Assembly (NCBI GenBank): GCA_036852015.1
Contig: JAANDG010000626.1
Span: 19,317-83,316, forward strand
Source: Pelodera strongyloides
Lineage: Eukaryota > Nematoda > Chromadorea > Rhabditida > Rhabditidae
DNA: 64,000 bases
Direction: 5' to 3'
A program made the translations under genes and the position numbers. Shown here piece by piece: positions 46,691-56,759 of the stretch. The notes beneath the pieces were generated by a model that saw only the letters and a list, made by a program, of their open reading frames with translations, searched no databases and was not told the DNA's origin. Numbering within the stretch: the stretch's first letter is position 1; every line of letters starts with the position of its first letter.

Positions 46691-47000
46691 ACTCTTTCTA
46701 TTTGAATAGTGAAAACGAATAAATATACGACGATGTGACATGTATTCATTAGATTATTGACGTTTTCCATCTGAAACTAATATCGTTCGTTTTAATGCAC
46801 AAACTTTTTGCTTTCATTTTCTGTAACTAAAATGCATCCTGACATTTATCGATGAAAATATAAAACGTGAAATTGTAAAAAAATAAGTTTACGCACGTGC
46901 CGTTTACTCTCTTCGTAGTAGTACCAGGCTCACTGTATGCATTTGTCTCTAAATTTGTAGTTTGATATTTTTGATATTTTGATGCGATGCAGCATTCGGT

Positions 47001-47170
47001 TTTAAAGCGATGCAGCATCCGGTTTTTGCTACTGCATTCTCATCTGTTCTACGCAAATGACTATAATTAGATTAAAAAATCACGCAGTATCTCGCTGTTA
47101 GTTGCATACTTACACTGTGGGAAACCAGCGTCCAACATGCGTTTCAAAAACCGGCCGTTATATCATTTCA
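47001..47170. mobile_element. Diverged palindromic element
   Basis: Left TTTTAAAGCGATGCAGCATC, right CGTTTCAAAAACCGGCCG. The GATGCAGCAT segment is also present just upstream, so the left end appears duplicated. Confidence 0.62.
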
Positions 47171-47287
47171 AAAACCGAAGTGTAGCACGAAGAATTATGA
47201 GCGAGGAATATTTGAATATGCTACTCAACAGCTTCACAGACACTCCCATTTTTCCATAATGCGACTAGAGTGTGGGTATTAGCAAGA

Positions 47288-47464
47288 CCGAAATACCGGC
47301 CGGTTTTGGAAACACATCGAGTAAACCAGCATTCTTATACGGCTTATGCAAATGAATCTAAATTAGACTAGAAAATCTAGCTAAATTCGATTAAGTTAGC
47401 ATAAATCCGTAGGAATTCAGTTATCTAGGATGAGTTTGAAAAACCGGCCGGTATTTCGCTTTAA
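47288..47464. mobile_element. Palindromic AGCGAAAT-family element
   Basis: Left GACCGAAATACCGGCCGG with a damaged terminus, right CCGGCCGGTATTTCGCTTTAA. Confidence 0.82.
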
Positions 47465-47736
47465 CCACCGACAGTATCGAATCATAATAAGTGTTTTATA
47501 AAAGGGCAGTCTTTCTCCAACGTAATGCACTATGAACAACATTTTTTTCTGGATTTCCCTTTTTTTAAATAACAACAAGAAATATTTTTTGTAGTGGTGA
47601 GAGTTTGCCTGTTTCGCCACTCCCTCCCTATATTATGCTATGTTATGTGTCGCATAGACTTTCCATAACTTGTCTACCGACGTAGAATCTACTACCGACG
47701 TAGAATCTAGTTAGTCACTTGGAAAATAGTTGTATT

Positions 47737-47915
47737 TTAAAGCGAAATACCGGTTTTTGAAACGCATTATGGACAACTGAATTTCTACTTATTTATGCTA
47801 AATTGCTCGAATTTAGCTCGATTTTTTTATTCTAATTTATGTTCATTTGCATAGGCAGCATCAGAATGCTGGTCAACTCGATGTGTTTCAAAAACCGGCC
47901 TGTATGTCGCTTTAA
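47737..47915. mobile_element. Palindromic AGCGAAAT-family element
   Basis: Left TTAAAGCGAAATACCGG with a six-base deletion of the GCCGG block, right CCGGCCTGTATGTCGCTTTAA. Confidence 0.85.
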
Positions 47916-48516
47916 TTTCAGGCGTAAGGCCAGCTTTTCTTATGTATTACCTACTGAGATTCTTTAATTTATCGATTCCTAGCGTTCGCTGCGTCTCTTG
48001 CTTGACGTGTTCTATTCCCATCTCTGTTCTTTCTCTTCGTCTCTCATTTCAGTTTACTCTTTGGGTCCTCTGTAGCCCTAATCTCTAAATTTACCTTATC
48101 TCTAACCCTTACCTTTGAATGCCTCCACTCTCTCCCCTCTATTACACACGCTTGAAATGTTTTTCAAAGAGAAAATGTGTACCACACCTCTAATTGCAGT
48201 ATAATGGCCAAGCTCGGCGTATCTCGCGCGAGCCCCGACTTTTTAAGCCCGTTGGTCTTAGCTTGGTCTTAGCGTTTTGACTTACTAGTAGCGCTTTTAA
48301 GAGTGGTCTTTGTGTTACCTTTTAGCTTGGTCCATCCCATAACTCAACTTAAATGTATATGTTTAAGGGTTAGAGTGATAAAAACGTTGTGTAGGGTCTT
48401 TATGATTTTATTGGCGTGCCGGCCTGATAAATGTCTGTAGAAAAATATTTAGCCTTGTTTGAGTTTTTTTATGAGGGGGCATGTATATTGGAGTTAGGAG
48501 TTATTATACATGACAG

Positions 48517-48979
48517 GAAATAAGTGACAAATTAAAATCAATTTTAGGAAATTGTGTGGTTTTGTGTACGGTAATACAGTAATACTGTCTGCAAAAGAGC
48601 ATACATTATACCTGAGCAGGTATCGAACCCGCGACGCTGAATTGGCAGTCCACTGCGCTAACCACTATGCTACCATCACCCATCCTGAGTATCTTTCAAA
48701 CTTATCCTTATTTTTGGCCAGATCAATACTCATTTCTGTCCCTCTTTCCTGCAAATCTACTAAAATATCATACAAAGTGGAGTGTTTGAAACCAGGGCAG
48801 CCAAATCTAATTTCCGCTTAATATACCGTAATTTCCCCGTGGCAAACTGATTATCCCCACCTCCTAATGTCCCATGATTTGAGCGAAAAGTAAAGCAAAA
48901 TCACCGGAAATAAGTGACAAATTAAAATCAATTTTAGGAAATTGTGTGGTTTTGTGTACGGTATTACTGTCTGCAAAAG
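48517..48979. repeat. 75-bp direct duplication around a tRNA-like insert
   Basis: GGAAATAAGTGACAAATTAA through TACTGTCTGCAAAAG occurs at about 48517-48597 and again at 48901-48979, nearly identical. The 300 bp between them holds the tRNA-like sequence at 48611-48682. Confidence 0.85.
48611..48682 (-). pseudogene. tRNA-like sequence, Gly(GCC)-type anticodon loop
   Basis: Minus strand: A box GGTAGCATAGTGGTTAGCGC, anticodon loop CTGCCAA (anticodon GCC), T-arm GCGGGTTCGATACCTGC with five pairs including one G-T, and an intact B box. The 7-bp acceptor stem does not form, so it is probably a tRNA pseudogene or tRNA-derived SINE head rather than a functional tRNA. Confidence 0.55.
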
Positions 48980-49353
48980 GCAATGTACAACATTTGACAT
49001 TTGGGCTATATGATCTCATGGGTTATCTACTATGCATCGTAGGTAAGGTTAAAACGTGAATCTGGCGTGTAAGTGGCACTGTTGCAGCAAACAAAAAAGT
49101 GACACGCAACCTTGAAACGCGCCGAAACTGCGCCAATTTGAAGCCGCTTGCGCTCCAAATTTACCCAAAGTATAGTTGATTCTGATCAGCGTACTTGCAC
49201 GAGATGCTTCGTACACTACACTAGCTTAAACCAATATTTTAGCGATTACCTAATAAAATATCGGCAATATATTTTCGAAGTACTGCGCGCAAAGGACGAA
49301 ATCTATAGTGAGAATATCCAATATTCACACGATTTCGATCGCTTTCTCTAATT

Positions 49354-49532
49354 TTAAAGCGAAATACCGGCCGGTTTTTGAAACGCGTCGTGGACAACTG
49401 AATTCTTACGTATTTATGCAAAGTTACTCAAATTTGCTCGGTTTTTTATTCTAATTCATGTTCATTTGCGTAAGTTGCATACGAATGCTATTGTATTCGG
49501 TGTTTCAAAACCCTGCCGTTATTTCGCTTTAA
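49354..49532. mobile_element. Palindromic AGCGAAAT-family element
   Basis: Left TTAAAGCGAAATACCGGCCG, right CCTGCCGTTATTTCGCTTTAA. It lies 492 bp upstream of RGS exon 1b. Confidence 0.88.
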
Positions 49533-49817
49533 ATTCATAAAACAGGCTGAATTCAGAAACGCTGAGAAGTCTTATTTATTTGCTTTCTACGTCATTTTCC
49601 CCCTATAGTACAATACTATTTTGTTGTTTCGCTTTACGTCATCTTCCTACAATATTTACCCAATATGTAGACAACAGTAAATAACTTTTGTAGCCTTTTT
49701 TGTCACAGGCACTACAAATTTCTAATTTCTTATAAGTATGTGGATACCGTTTGAGGTTCTTATTTTCGCAGTATTTTTCAAACATATTTTTCGTACATCT
49801 CCCCTTTTTCGTGCAGA

Positions 49818-49842
49818 CCCTAAGCCTAAGCCTAAGCCCAAG
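49818..49842. repeat. Short degenerate telomere-type run
   Basis: CCTAAGCCTAAGCCTAAG followed by CCCAAG; three perfect hexamers then a variant. Confidence 0.7.
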
Positions 49843-50023
49843 CGCGCGCCCCGAATATCTTTCTCGAATATTTATTTTCATTTTATTACACGTAGTCGAT
49901 TCCGTTTCCGAATCCGTCTGCTGATTTTTCCAATCGATGTATTGCTTGTTTATTGATTTATTGATTGACTATTGATTTATCGATTGATATTGCTTGACTA
50001 TTGATTTATTGATTTTCTTGCAG

Positions 50024-51564
50024 TCATCATTCTGACCACGGCTCTTTTCTGCTATTCGGTCGACCTCGACAGTGAGAAGTCGTGGTCGGCGTCGCAGAGT
50101 GAAAAATCCCAAAACAATTTGGACGTGTGCCAGCAGCGCTCCGCGCTGTCGCAGCACACGCAACGCGCATCCAAGATTGGTCTAGCAACGTCTTGCCGCA
50201 ATATGCTCTGCTCCATATTTTTCGGCACGCAGGGAGCATTCAGCAAAAAGTCGAGCTCAGTGTATGTGGTATTTCTTATCTAGATGTTAAGGGAAAATGA
50301 AATATAAAAAACTGCACTGTATAGTTGGACTATGGCACTGGACTACGGTAAAGCTAATTCCCACTTAAAGTAAAGCTAATTCCCACTTAAATGACTAATG
50401 AGTGGTTAGGGTAGGTACCACTCAAGTCACTATGTCTACGTGAGACACCAGGCGTATGTGAAACGTTGATCACGTGAAACATAAATCTTGGTAAGTATGG
50501 AATATATTGGTGACTTATTCATTAATTTTTTTGACTTGTGACCCTTGAAGCCCTCGGTTCTTTTGGGTTCAAGCTTCAGCCCCCACCCTCTGAAATTGTG
50601 AAAGCTCTCCCATCCGTTTGTGCATAATCAAATCGGTTTCGATTTCAATTTTGGGGCCACGGTTGAAATGTCAAAAAAAAATCTTCTTTTTTTTTCTCTT
50701 CCCAGATTGCAAAGGGTTCTTTTTCCCGGAATCTGAATACCCAACTATTCTGTGAATCACCTTTTGATCCTTTCACATAACAATTTATAAGAGTTCTAAA
50801 GTTTCTTTTCAAATCTGTTGACGAAGTAAACACAGCTGTTTCAAAAGTAATTGTTCTACCATATGTACTAACACAATGTACCCTTCTCAAGGTGTCTAGT
50901 ATTTCATATTTACTTTAACCAATCTAAATATGTTATAAGATTCAAATAAGTATAGGGTATAGGTGTTTGGGTTTGGTAGTGGATACTTTTTTTATATTCT
51001 GGTAGTCTCCTTATTTTGAAATAACTGTATAATGTTATGGACTCAATCTCGTTAGGAAATATCTTCACTTTCTGCTTTCTATTCTTTTACCGTATAACGT
51101 CTCTGTATGCTAATTTTCCCTCCACCACTGGCATAAGTACTGTATAGAAGTGATTGTATGTGGATAATGAGGTGCATTCAAATTTACACTTGCTATCACA
51201 TTGCGTCGGATGGGGAAAGGTTTGTTTTAGAGTTAACTTATTGGACTTTTTATTGCAATTCACTAATCAATACTTTTACGTATATTGTAAGTGTATAATG
51301 TAGTGCGTACACGTACGTAAAGGTGTACAGTGTACATACTTGTAGCACATATGTCTAATGTGCATGAGGTGTGTGAAACACAAAATGTTTCACTTACATT
51401 TTATATTTGTAGAGTGTAGGAAACATGGCTGTTAGTATGTTTTGTACTTGCATTATTTCGGTGGAAATTGATTTGAAAAGAGTGCATCGAGAAAGGGAAG
51501 CTTGAACCTTCGCAGTCTAGGCTAGGGTATCCATATATATATATATATATATATATATCTATAT

Positions 51565-51602
<38 letters not shown>

Positions 51603-54600
51603 AGTATTATTCCAAAAGTGCGGACTAGTATTATTCCAAAAGTGCGGACTAGTATTATTTCAAAAGTGCGGACTAGTATTAAAAGTGCGGACTAGTATTA
51701 AAAGTGCGGACTAGTATTAAAAGTGCGGACTAGTATTATTCCAAAAGTGCGGACTAGTATTATATATATATATATAGTGCCCAAATTCAGAAATTACGCC
51801 GAAGCTCATGGTTTATATTAAGTCAAAAATAATTGCCGGAGCGGAGAGTGAGTTCAAGCGAAATGCCGCCCCGATTTTGAAACACATCGAGTAGACCAGC
51901 ACTCTTATGCAGCTTATGCAAATGAACATAAATTAGAATAAAAATCGAGCTAAATTCGAGCAAATCAGCATAGATACGTAAGAATTCAGTTATCCACGGT
52001 GCGTTTCAAAAACCAGCCGCTATTTCGATTTAGGGAGAGTTAAGAAGGGGAAAGAAAATAGGATTTCTTTAATAAAAGTTCATAAAATGTCTAAATCTCT
52101 TTTTATTTTTCAGTTTACCCTCAAACAGCGACGAGCGGCTACATGGCGCGCGGAACTCGGTTATTGGACTAATTGATGACAGGTGAGCGGTATATTAAAA
52201 TAATATTAAAATTAACTTTTTTTATGTATACATACATGCATACTTTGCTATATTATATTTATATGCGGTGTTCAGTATAGTGGGATGTGTAAATCAAGTA
52301 AAAAATCAGGCTCACGAGAAAATCAATTTGCTGAAAAATTTCCATATTATCTGGATTGTAACCAAACATTTGGATAATTGAATATGAAAATATTGAATGT
52401 ATCCTACTTACTGAATAGTTTAACCACTGCTGAAAGCGAAATACCGGTGGGTTTTTGAAACGCATCGTGGACAACTGCATTCTTATGCGGCCAATGCAAA
52501 TGAACATATATGAGCATAAAAAAATCGAGCTGTATTCGAGCAAATAGCTTAAATACGTAATACATAATATGTCCAAGATGCGTTTTAAAAACTGGCCGGT
52601 ATTTCGCTTTAAGTACTTAACCACTGCTTAACCACCCCATTTTAGAACTTCATTCGAAGAAGTGAGTGCCTGGGGCGTATCCTTCGACCGTCTAATGAAG
52701 AGTAAAGGTGAGATGATCACAGAAGTTGTATTTTATAATCTAATATTTCATTTTACTTGTCTTTCTATCTTTTTTCGAAAATCGGAAACCGGAAACCGAG
52801 TTTTCCTTTGGGAAAATAATCATGGTTTGTATTGTACTTTTTTATACTATTATTTCTTTTGGGAAAGTTCCCAGAACTTATACCAAGGCTCATAGGGAAT
52901 CTCAGTCCCAATCCCTCATTGTTACATTTTGCGTGTTTACCGGGGCGCTCCTCCCGCTCTCACTCGTCACGCACCGTAGACACATCGTTGGCTGAAATTT
53001 GAATGCTCGCGCTTCGCGCTGTCGTGCTTGAATGCGTGCGCGCGGGGAATATGCGGGCAGCAGTTAGTCGCAGTTTAGTGTGGAGGTCAGCAAAGTGCTA
53101 GAGCTAATCGCCCTCTAAATCGCGTCCCTAGTTATTTAAGCCCCTTCGTCTCATGACCAGACAACTCAAGTTAAAGTTTAAGCTAGAGCAAGGAAGATGC
53201 GTAACTTGGAACTTGATCCTTTCTTGATTTACATACTGGCTAGGCAATACGACAAAGAAAAGAAATAATAGAGGGTAGGACAATAACGAGAATAGACTGG
53301 TAATGGGGTTGTAATGCTCACCATTTACGTTTAAAGCGAAATACTGGCCGTTTTTGAAACACACCGAGTACTGCAACTTATACAAATGAACATAAATTGG
53401 AATAAAAAATCGAGCTAAATTTGAGAAACTTGCGTAAATACGTAAGAATTCAGTTGTCCATGCATGATGCGTTTCAAAAAAAAGGCCCGTTTTTCACTTT
53501 CACATTACATAAAATATGCGTTTTAATACAGTCAGTATTTCATGGTTGTAGTATGTGCCCCGTAGTTATGGTAGTTACCAATAGTTTTATCCAAAACAGT
53601 TGTTGTAAGGTTTAAGTTCCAGCACAAGGTCCCCTTTCCAGCTTTCTATCGGATTTCTTTGTACACGGTGCCTGTAACTTCAAAAAAGACAATACATTCC
53701 TTTTCTTTTTAGAATTTCTGCCCTAATTATTATAATAACCATCATCACTCCAAGTTTAATGGGTGGATTCCCCCGTTTCCCAGCTATAACTTGGTTCAAT
53801 ATATCACATAGTATTTAGCAGAGAGCGCTCAGCGCGCGCGCCCACATCCACGCGCAAACTTTGCGGATAACCGGTTTAGAGCGCCCGCGGGAAAAGCAAG
53901 CGAACATTCAGATATATTTGCGTGCGAGAAATGTGCAAATGGCCCGACACATACTAATCGAAATGTATTTAGATCACACAATTAGATGATGTTTATGGGA
54001 GTTTGATTCCCTATTTTTGAAACTTTTGCGTTACGCTGTCCCAAAAGGTTTGGGAAAATATTATGGGGAACTATATCAATTATGCGTTTCTCCCAATTAC
54101 ATAACTTGACATTTAAAGCGAAACACTGGCCGATTTTTGAAACGGATCGGGTACACCAGCATTCTTATGCAGCTTATGCGAATGAACATAAATTAGAATA
54201 AAAATAGAGTTAAATTCGAGCAAATTAGCTAAGAATTCAGTTTTCGACTATGCGTTTCAAAAAAGACCGATATTTCGCTTTAACGATGGCCGACCAGTCT
54301 TCTGGGATGGTTGGTGTGTGCTTTCGCACACCGCTTTATCTCTATGCCCAGATATAGGCTTTGATTTTTGTTGCGGTCTTCTTTGGTCAAGCCTTCAAGG
54401 TCTGACCCCAAGTCTGTTGCATACCGGTCCCCGGGAGGGGACGTGCTTGGCGAGTTTCCAACCCCGGGGAGGCTTGATGACAGGGAAGATCCAGTATTCG
54501 GGCACACGACCTCGAACGGGAGCTAGACTAGTCTCCCCGAGGCTTCCCACGGGGTGTTTCCCAGTGTCTGGGCTAACCCTCGAAATTGAGAGAATATTTC

Positions 54601-55979
54601 ATTATTTCACAAGGTTCCGAACGGACTGCCGTTTCAATAAGAAAACTAAAAAAATGCGCCTTTTCAAACTTCCGTCGCGCAAAGTTTTTATCGCGACACT
54701 GCGGTGCCAGCAATTTTGAAGTTCGTATTCTTATTGTAATTATTAATATTTTATGTTTTCAGCCGGTCAAAAGTACTTCGCCGAATTCCTGAAGGGCGAA
54801 TTCTCTGATGAGAACATCCTGTTTTGGCAAGCTTGCGAGGAGCTGAAGCGAGAGAGAAACGCAGAGAAGGTGAGAAATTTAAAGCGGTATTGCACACGGT
54901 TTGTGACACATATTGTGCAACTAGATTCCCATGCAAATTTTGGTTTAGCTTGCTTGCTAATTTGCATAAAATGCAAAATAATCAATATATATTCCACCTG
55001 GTCCCTGAACTGAAAGTCCCCTTTCCCTCACTGGGTCGATCAATTAGAATGGTCGCGGAGTGGCCGCGCGGTTTCCTTACGGATGACTATGCGGACGCGG
55101 AGTGATGTCCCAATTCCCTCCCTCGCTATTTCTCCCTGTTCCTCTCTCTCTGTCTGGTTCCCTCTGCATCTCTCTCTCTCTCTCTCTATCTTTCCATCTT
55201 TCTCTCTCTCCGCTTCCGCCCCTCCCCACCATGCTGAGTATGTTTGTTTGTGTGTGTCGACGCAACAATATCTATTCACTGCGATTTTTGTTTTCTCGTC
55301 TACCGCGATTCCCTTGGTCACAAAACTGAAGAGAGTACTGTAGTGTTTGGCGCGCGTATGCGGTAACGAAACCGGATGTCATTTCGTGTCCGCGTCGGTT
55401 ATTGACTGTCCGTCCCCCGGGATGGGGTTCCCATTCCCGCGCAAGGTTCCCGCACACTCCTTTGCTTCCGCGTGTGACGTGGAACGGAAGTTTACGGAGT
55501 TTATGTCGTCATTTATGGGCGGGTGTACTTGTGACTCATTTATTTCAAGAGGCTCAGAGTCAGTGAAAGATAATCATAGAGAATAATTTCTCGTAATAAA
55601 TTGTCACATATGATAATGACATACGCTTTAGTTTTCTCTAATTGACGTATTTATTGAGAACAATTTATTGAGAGACACATCGCAAGCATTTTATGTTAGA
55701 GTTGAGATCATTTGTATTTTTGACTAATGAAATGAAGTGAACAGTTAATTCGGCATTGGATTATGCTGACAAGTAGCTCCCGAACTCTAAACTAATAATA
55801 ATAATCGCTGATTATAATAAAACTCCCCGGTTTCCGTTTGATGGTCAATTCACCCTGTTGGGTCCCTCAGTCCTTGGCCCGCGCCTCCGCTTCCGCTAGT
55901 GCGCGCTCTCGAAGATGAATTGTTGTTGATCAGCTGAGAGAGGGAGGGGGGGGGAGGGAGAGAAAATGAGGAGAGAGAG

Positions 55980-56023
<44 letters not shown>

Positions 56024-56716
56024 AAGAGGGAGAGAGAAGAGGAAAAGAAAAAACTACAAAGAAAGAAGAGTGCCCAAGAAATTCGTAGTGTTGATAAACC
56101 ATCGCCCTCAGCCAGCTATTCTTTACTTGATGGGTCGTCAAATAACGACACTACACAATAAAGAATAATTATGAAATGCATAATATCCTAATTACAGGTC
56201 GAGGAGAAGGCGCGCATTATCTACGAGGACTTTGTATCCATATTGTCGCCCAAGGAGGTTAGCCCTTATATAACTTTATCTTAGAGCTAGAAGAGGAACA
56301 CTGGCCTATAAGCTTGTTTTTATTCGCGTAGGGTTTCGGTCTTTGTTTTGTAGATAAAAAACGGTTAGTCCTTATTTTTAAAAGACATCGGGCGGTATGT
56401 TATAATTAACGAAATGGAGGAAATCATGACTACTTGAGTTTGGGCGACGTATAGTGTTGCAAAGTATTCGGTCACTTGGTGTGCCGCGCCACACATAGTG
56501 TCACGGCGTGTCATCCTCCCTGTCTTTTAGGTGTCACTAGACTCGCGTGTTCGTGAGATAATCAACGCCAATATGGTCCATCCGACCGCGCACGCCTTCG
56601 ACGACGCACAGGCTCAGATCTTCACCCTAATGCAACGCGATTCCTATCCACGTTTCGTCAACTCACATATGTACCGTAAACTTCTCTCGTCGTTTGGTCA
56701 AATGGAGGATGTTTAA
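50024..56716 (+). CDS. Regulator of G-protein signalling, RZ (RGS17/19/20) type
   Basis: Exons 50024-50261 (1b), 52114-52182, 52646-52707, 54763-54869, 56198-56257 and 56531-56716 join in phase. From ATG 50203 the product is 180 residues. It is a GTPase-activating protein for Gi/o/z alpha subunits at the membrane. The RGS domain covers about residues 46-170: FEEVSAWGVSFDRLM, AGQKYFAEFLKGEFSDENIL with the conserved Glu-Asn (80-81), FWQACEELK, KARIIYEDFVSILSPKEVSL and FDDAQAQIFTLMQRDSYPRF. The SPKEVSLDSRVRE motif points to the RZ group. The exon 1b N-terminus has scattered cysteines (LATSCRNMLCSIFF) and its frame stays open upstream of that ATG, so the start is uncertain. Exon 1a (ending 43143) also joins exon 2 in phase, giving a second isoform. 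The stop codon lies inside a palindromic-element end. Confidence 0.92.
51532..51776. repeat. AT microsatellite flanking a 24/19-bp satellite
   Basis: (AT)n to about 51600, then seven units starting CTAGTATTATTCCAAAAGTG with lengths 24, 24, 24, 19, 19, 19, 24, then (AT)n again. The short units lack the five bases TTCCA or equivalent. The units look almost identical, so the array is young or homogenised. Confidence 0.93.
51855..52032. mobile_element. Palindromic AGCGAAAT-family element
   Basis: Left CAAGCGAAATGCCGCCCCG, right ACCAGCCGCTATTTCGATTTA. Both termini are mutated. It ends 81 bp before an RGS exon. Confidence 0.8.
52432..52612. mobile_element. Palindromic AGCGAAAT-family element
   Basis: Left GAAAGCGAAATACCGGTGGG, right ACTGGCCGGTATTTCGCTTTAA. 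It ends 33 bp before the RGS exon at 52646. CTTAACCACTGCT occurs on both sides, consistent with a small flanking duplication. Confidence 0.82.
53331..53500. mobile_element. Palindromic AGCGAAAT-family element
   Basis: Left TTAAAGCGAAATACTGGCCG, right CGTTTCAAAAAAAAGGCCC with a decayed end. Confidence 0.75.
54113..54283. mobile_element. Palindromic AGCGAAAC-family element
   Basis: Left TTAAAGCGAAACACTGGCCG, right AAAGACCGATATTTCGCTTTAA. Interior keeps the GAGTTAAATTCGAGCAAATT block. Confidence 0.83.
54284..54600. other. GC-rich insertion of unknown class in an RGS intron
   Basis: A sharp rise in GC immediately after the element ending at 54283. It carries TGTGTGCTTTCGCACACCG (hairpin), GGTCCCCGGGAGGGGACG and a 133-codon plus-strand frame that resembles no protein I know. 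It may be the tail of an unrelated retroelement or foreign block. Confidence 0.35.
55120..55220. repeat. CT microsatellite
   Basis: CTCTCT repeats in the RGS intron between 54869 and 56198. Confidence 0.85.
55932..56035. repeat. GA microsatellite, including a G run
   Basis: GAGAGGGAGGGGGGGGGA followed by about 45 bp of pure GA, about 160 bp before an RGS exon. Confidence 0.88.
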
Positions 56717-56759
56717 AGCGATATAACGCCCGAAAATCGGATGTTGTACCGCTTTAAGT
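56713..56759. mobile_element. Miniature element overlapping the RGS stop codon
   Basis: GTTTAAAGCGATATAACGCC, a short centre, then TTGTACCGCTTTAAG: a 45-bp arm-to-arm remnant of the TTAAAGCG group. The TAA stop codon at 56714-56716 is the TTAA end of this element. Confidence 0.8.

Larger units (their letters stand above)
43144..50023 (+). other. RGS intron between alternative first exons
   Basis: About 6.9 kb. Seven palindromic elements and several arms, a CT microsatellite, a tRNA-like sequence and a 75-bp direct duplication. The stretch 44.4-46.0 kb shows nothing recognisable beyond AT-rich DNA. The promoter of exon 1b must lie in the distal part, but no motif was identified. Confidence 0.5.

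Noticed and set aside
54318..54719. 133-codon plus-strand frame inside an RGS intron
   Set aside because: The flanking RGS exons join in phase without it and it resembles no known protein; probably a by-product of the GC-rich insertion.
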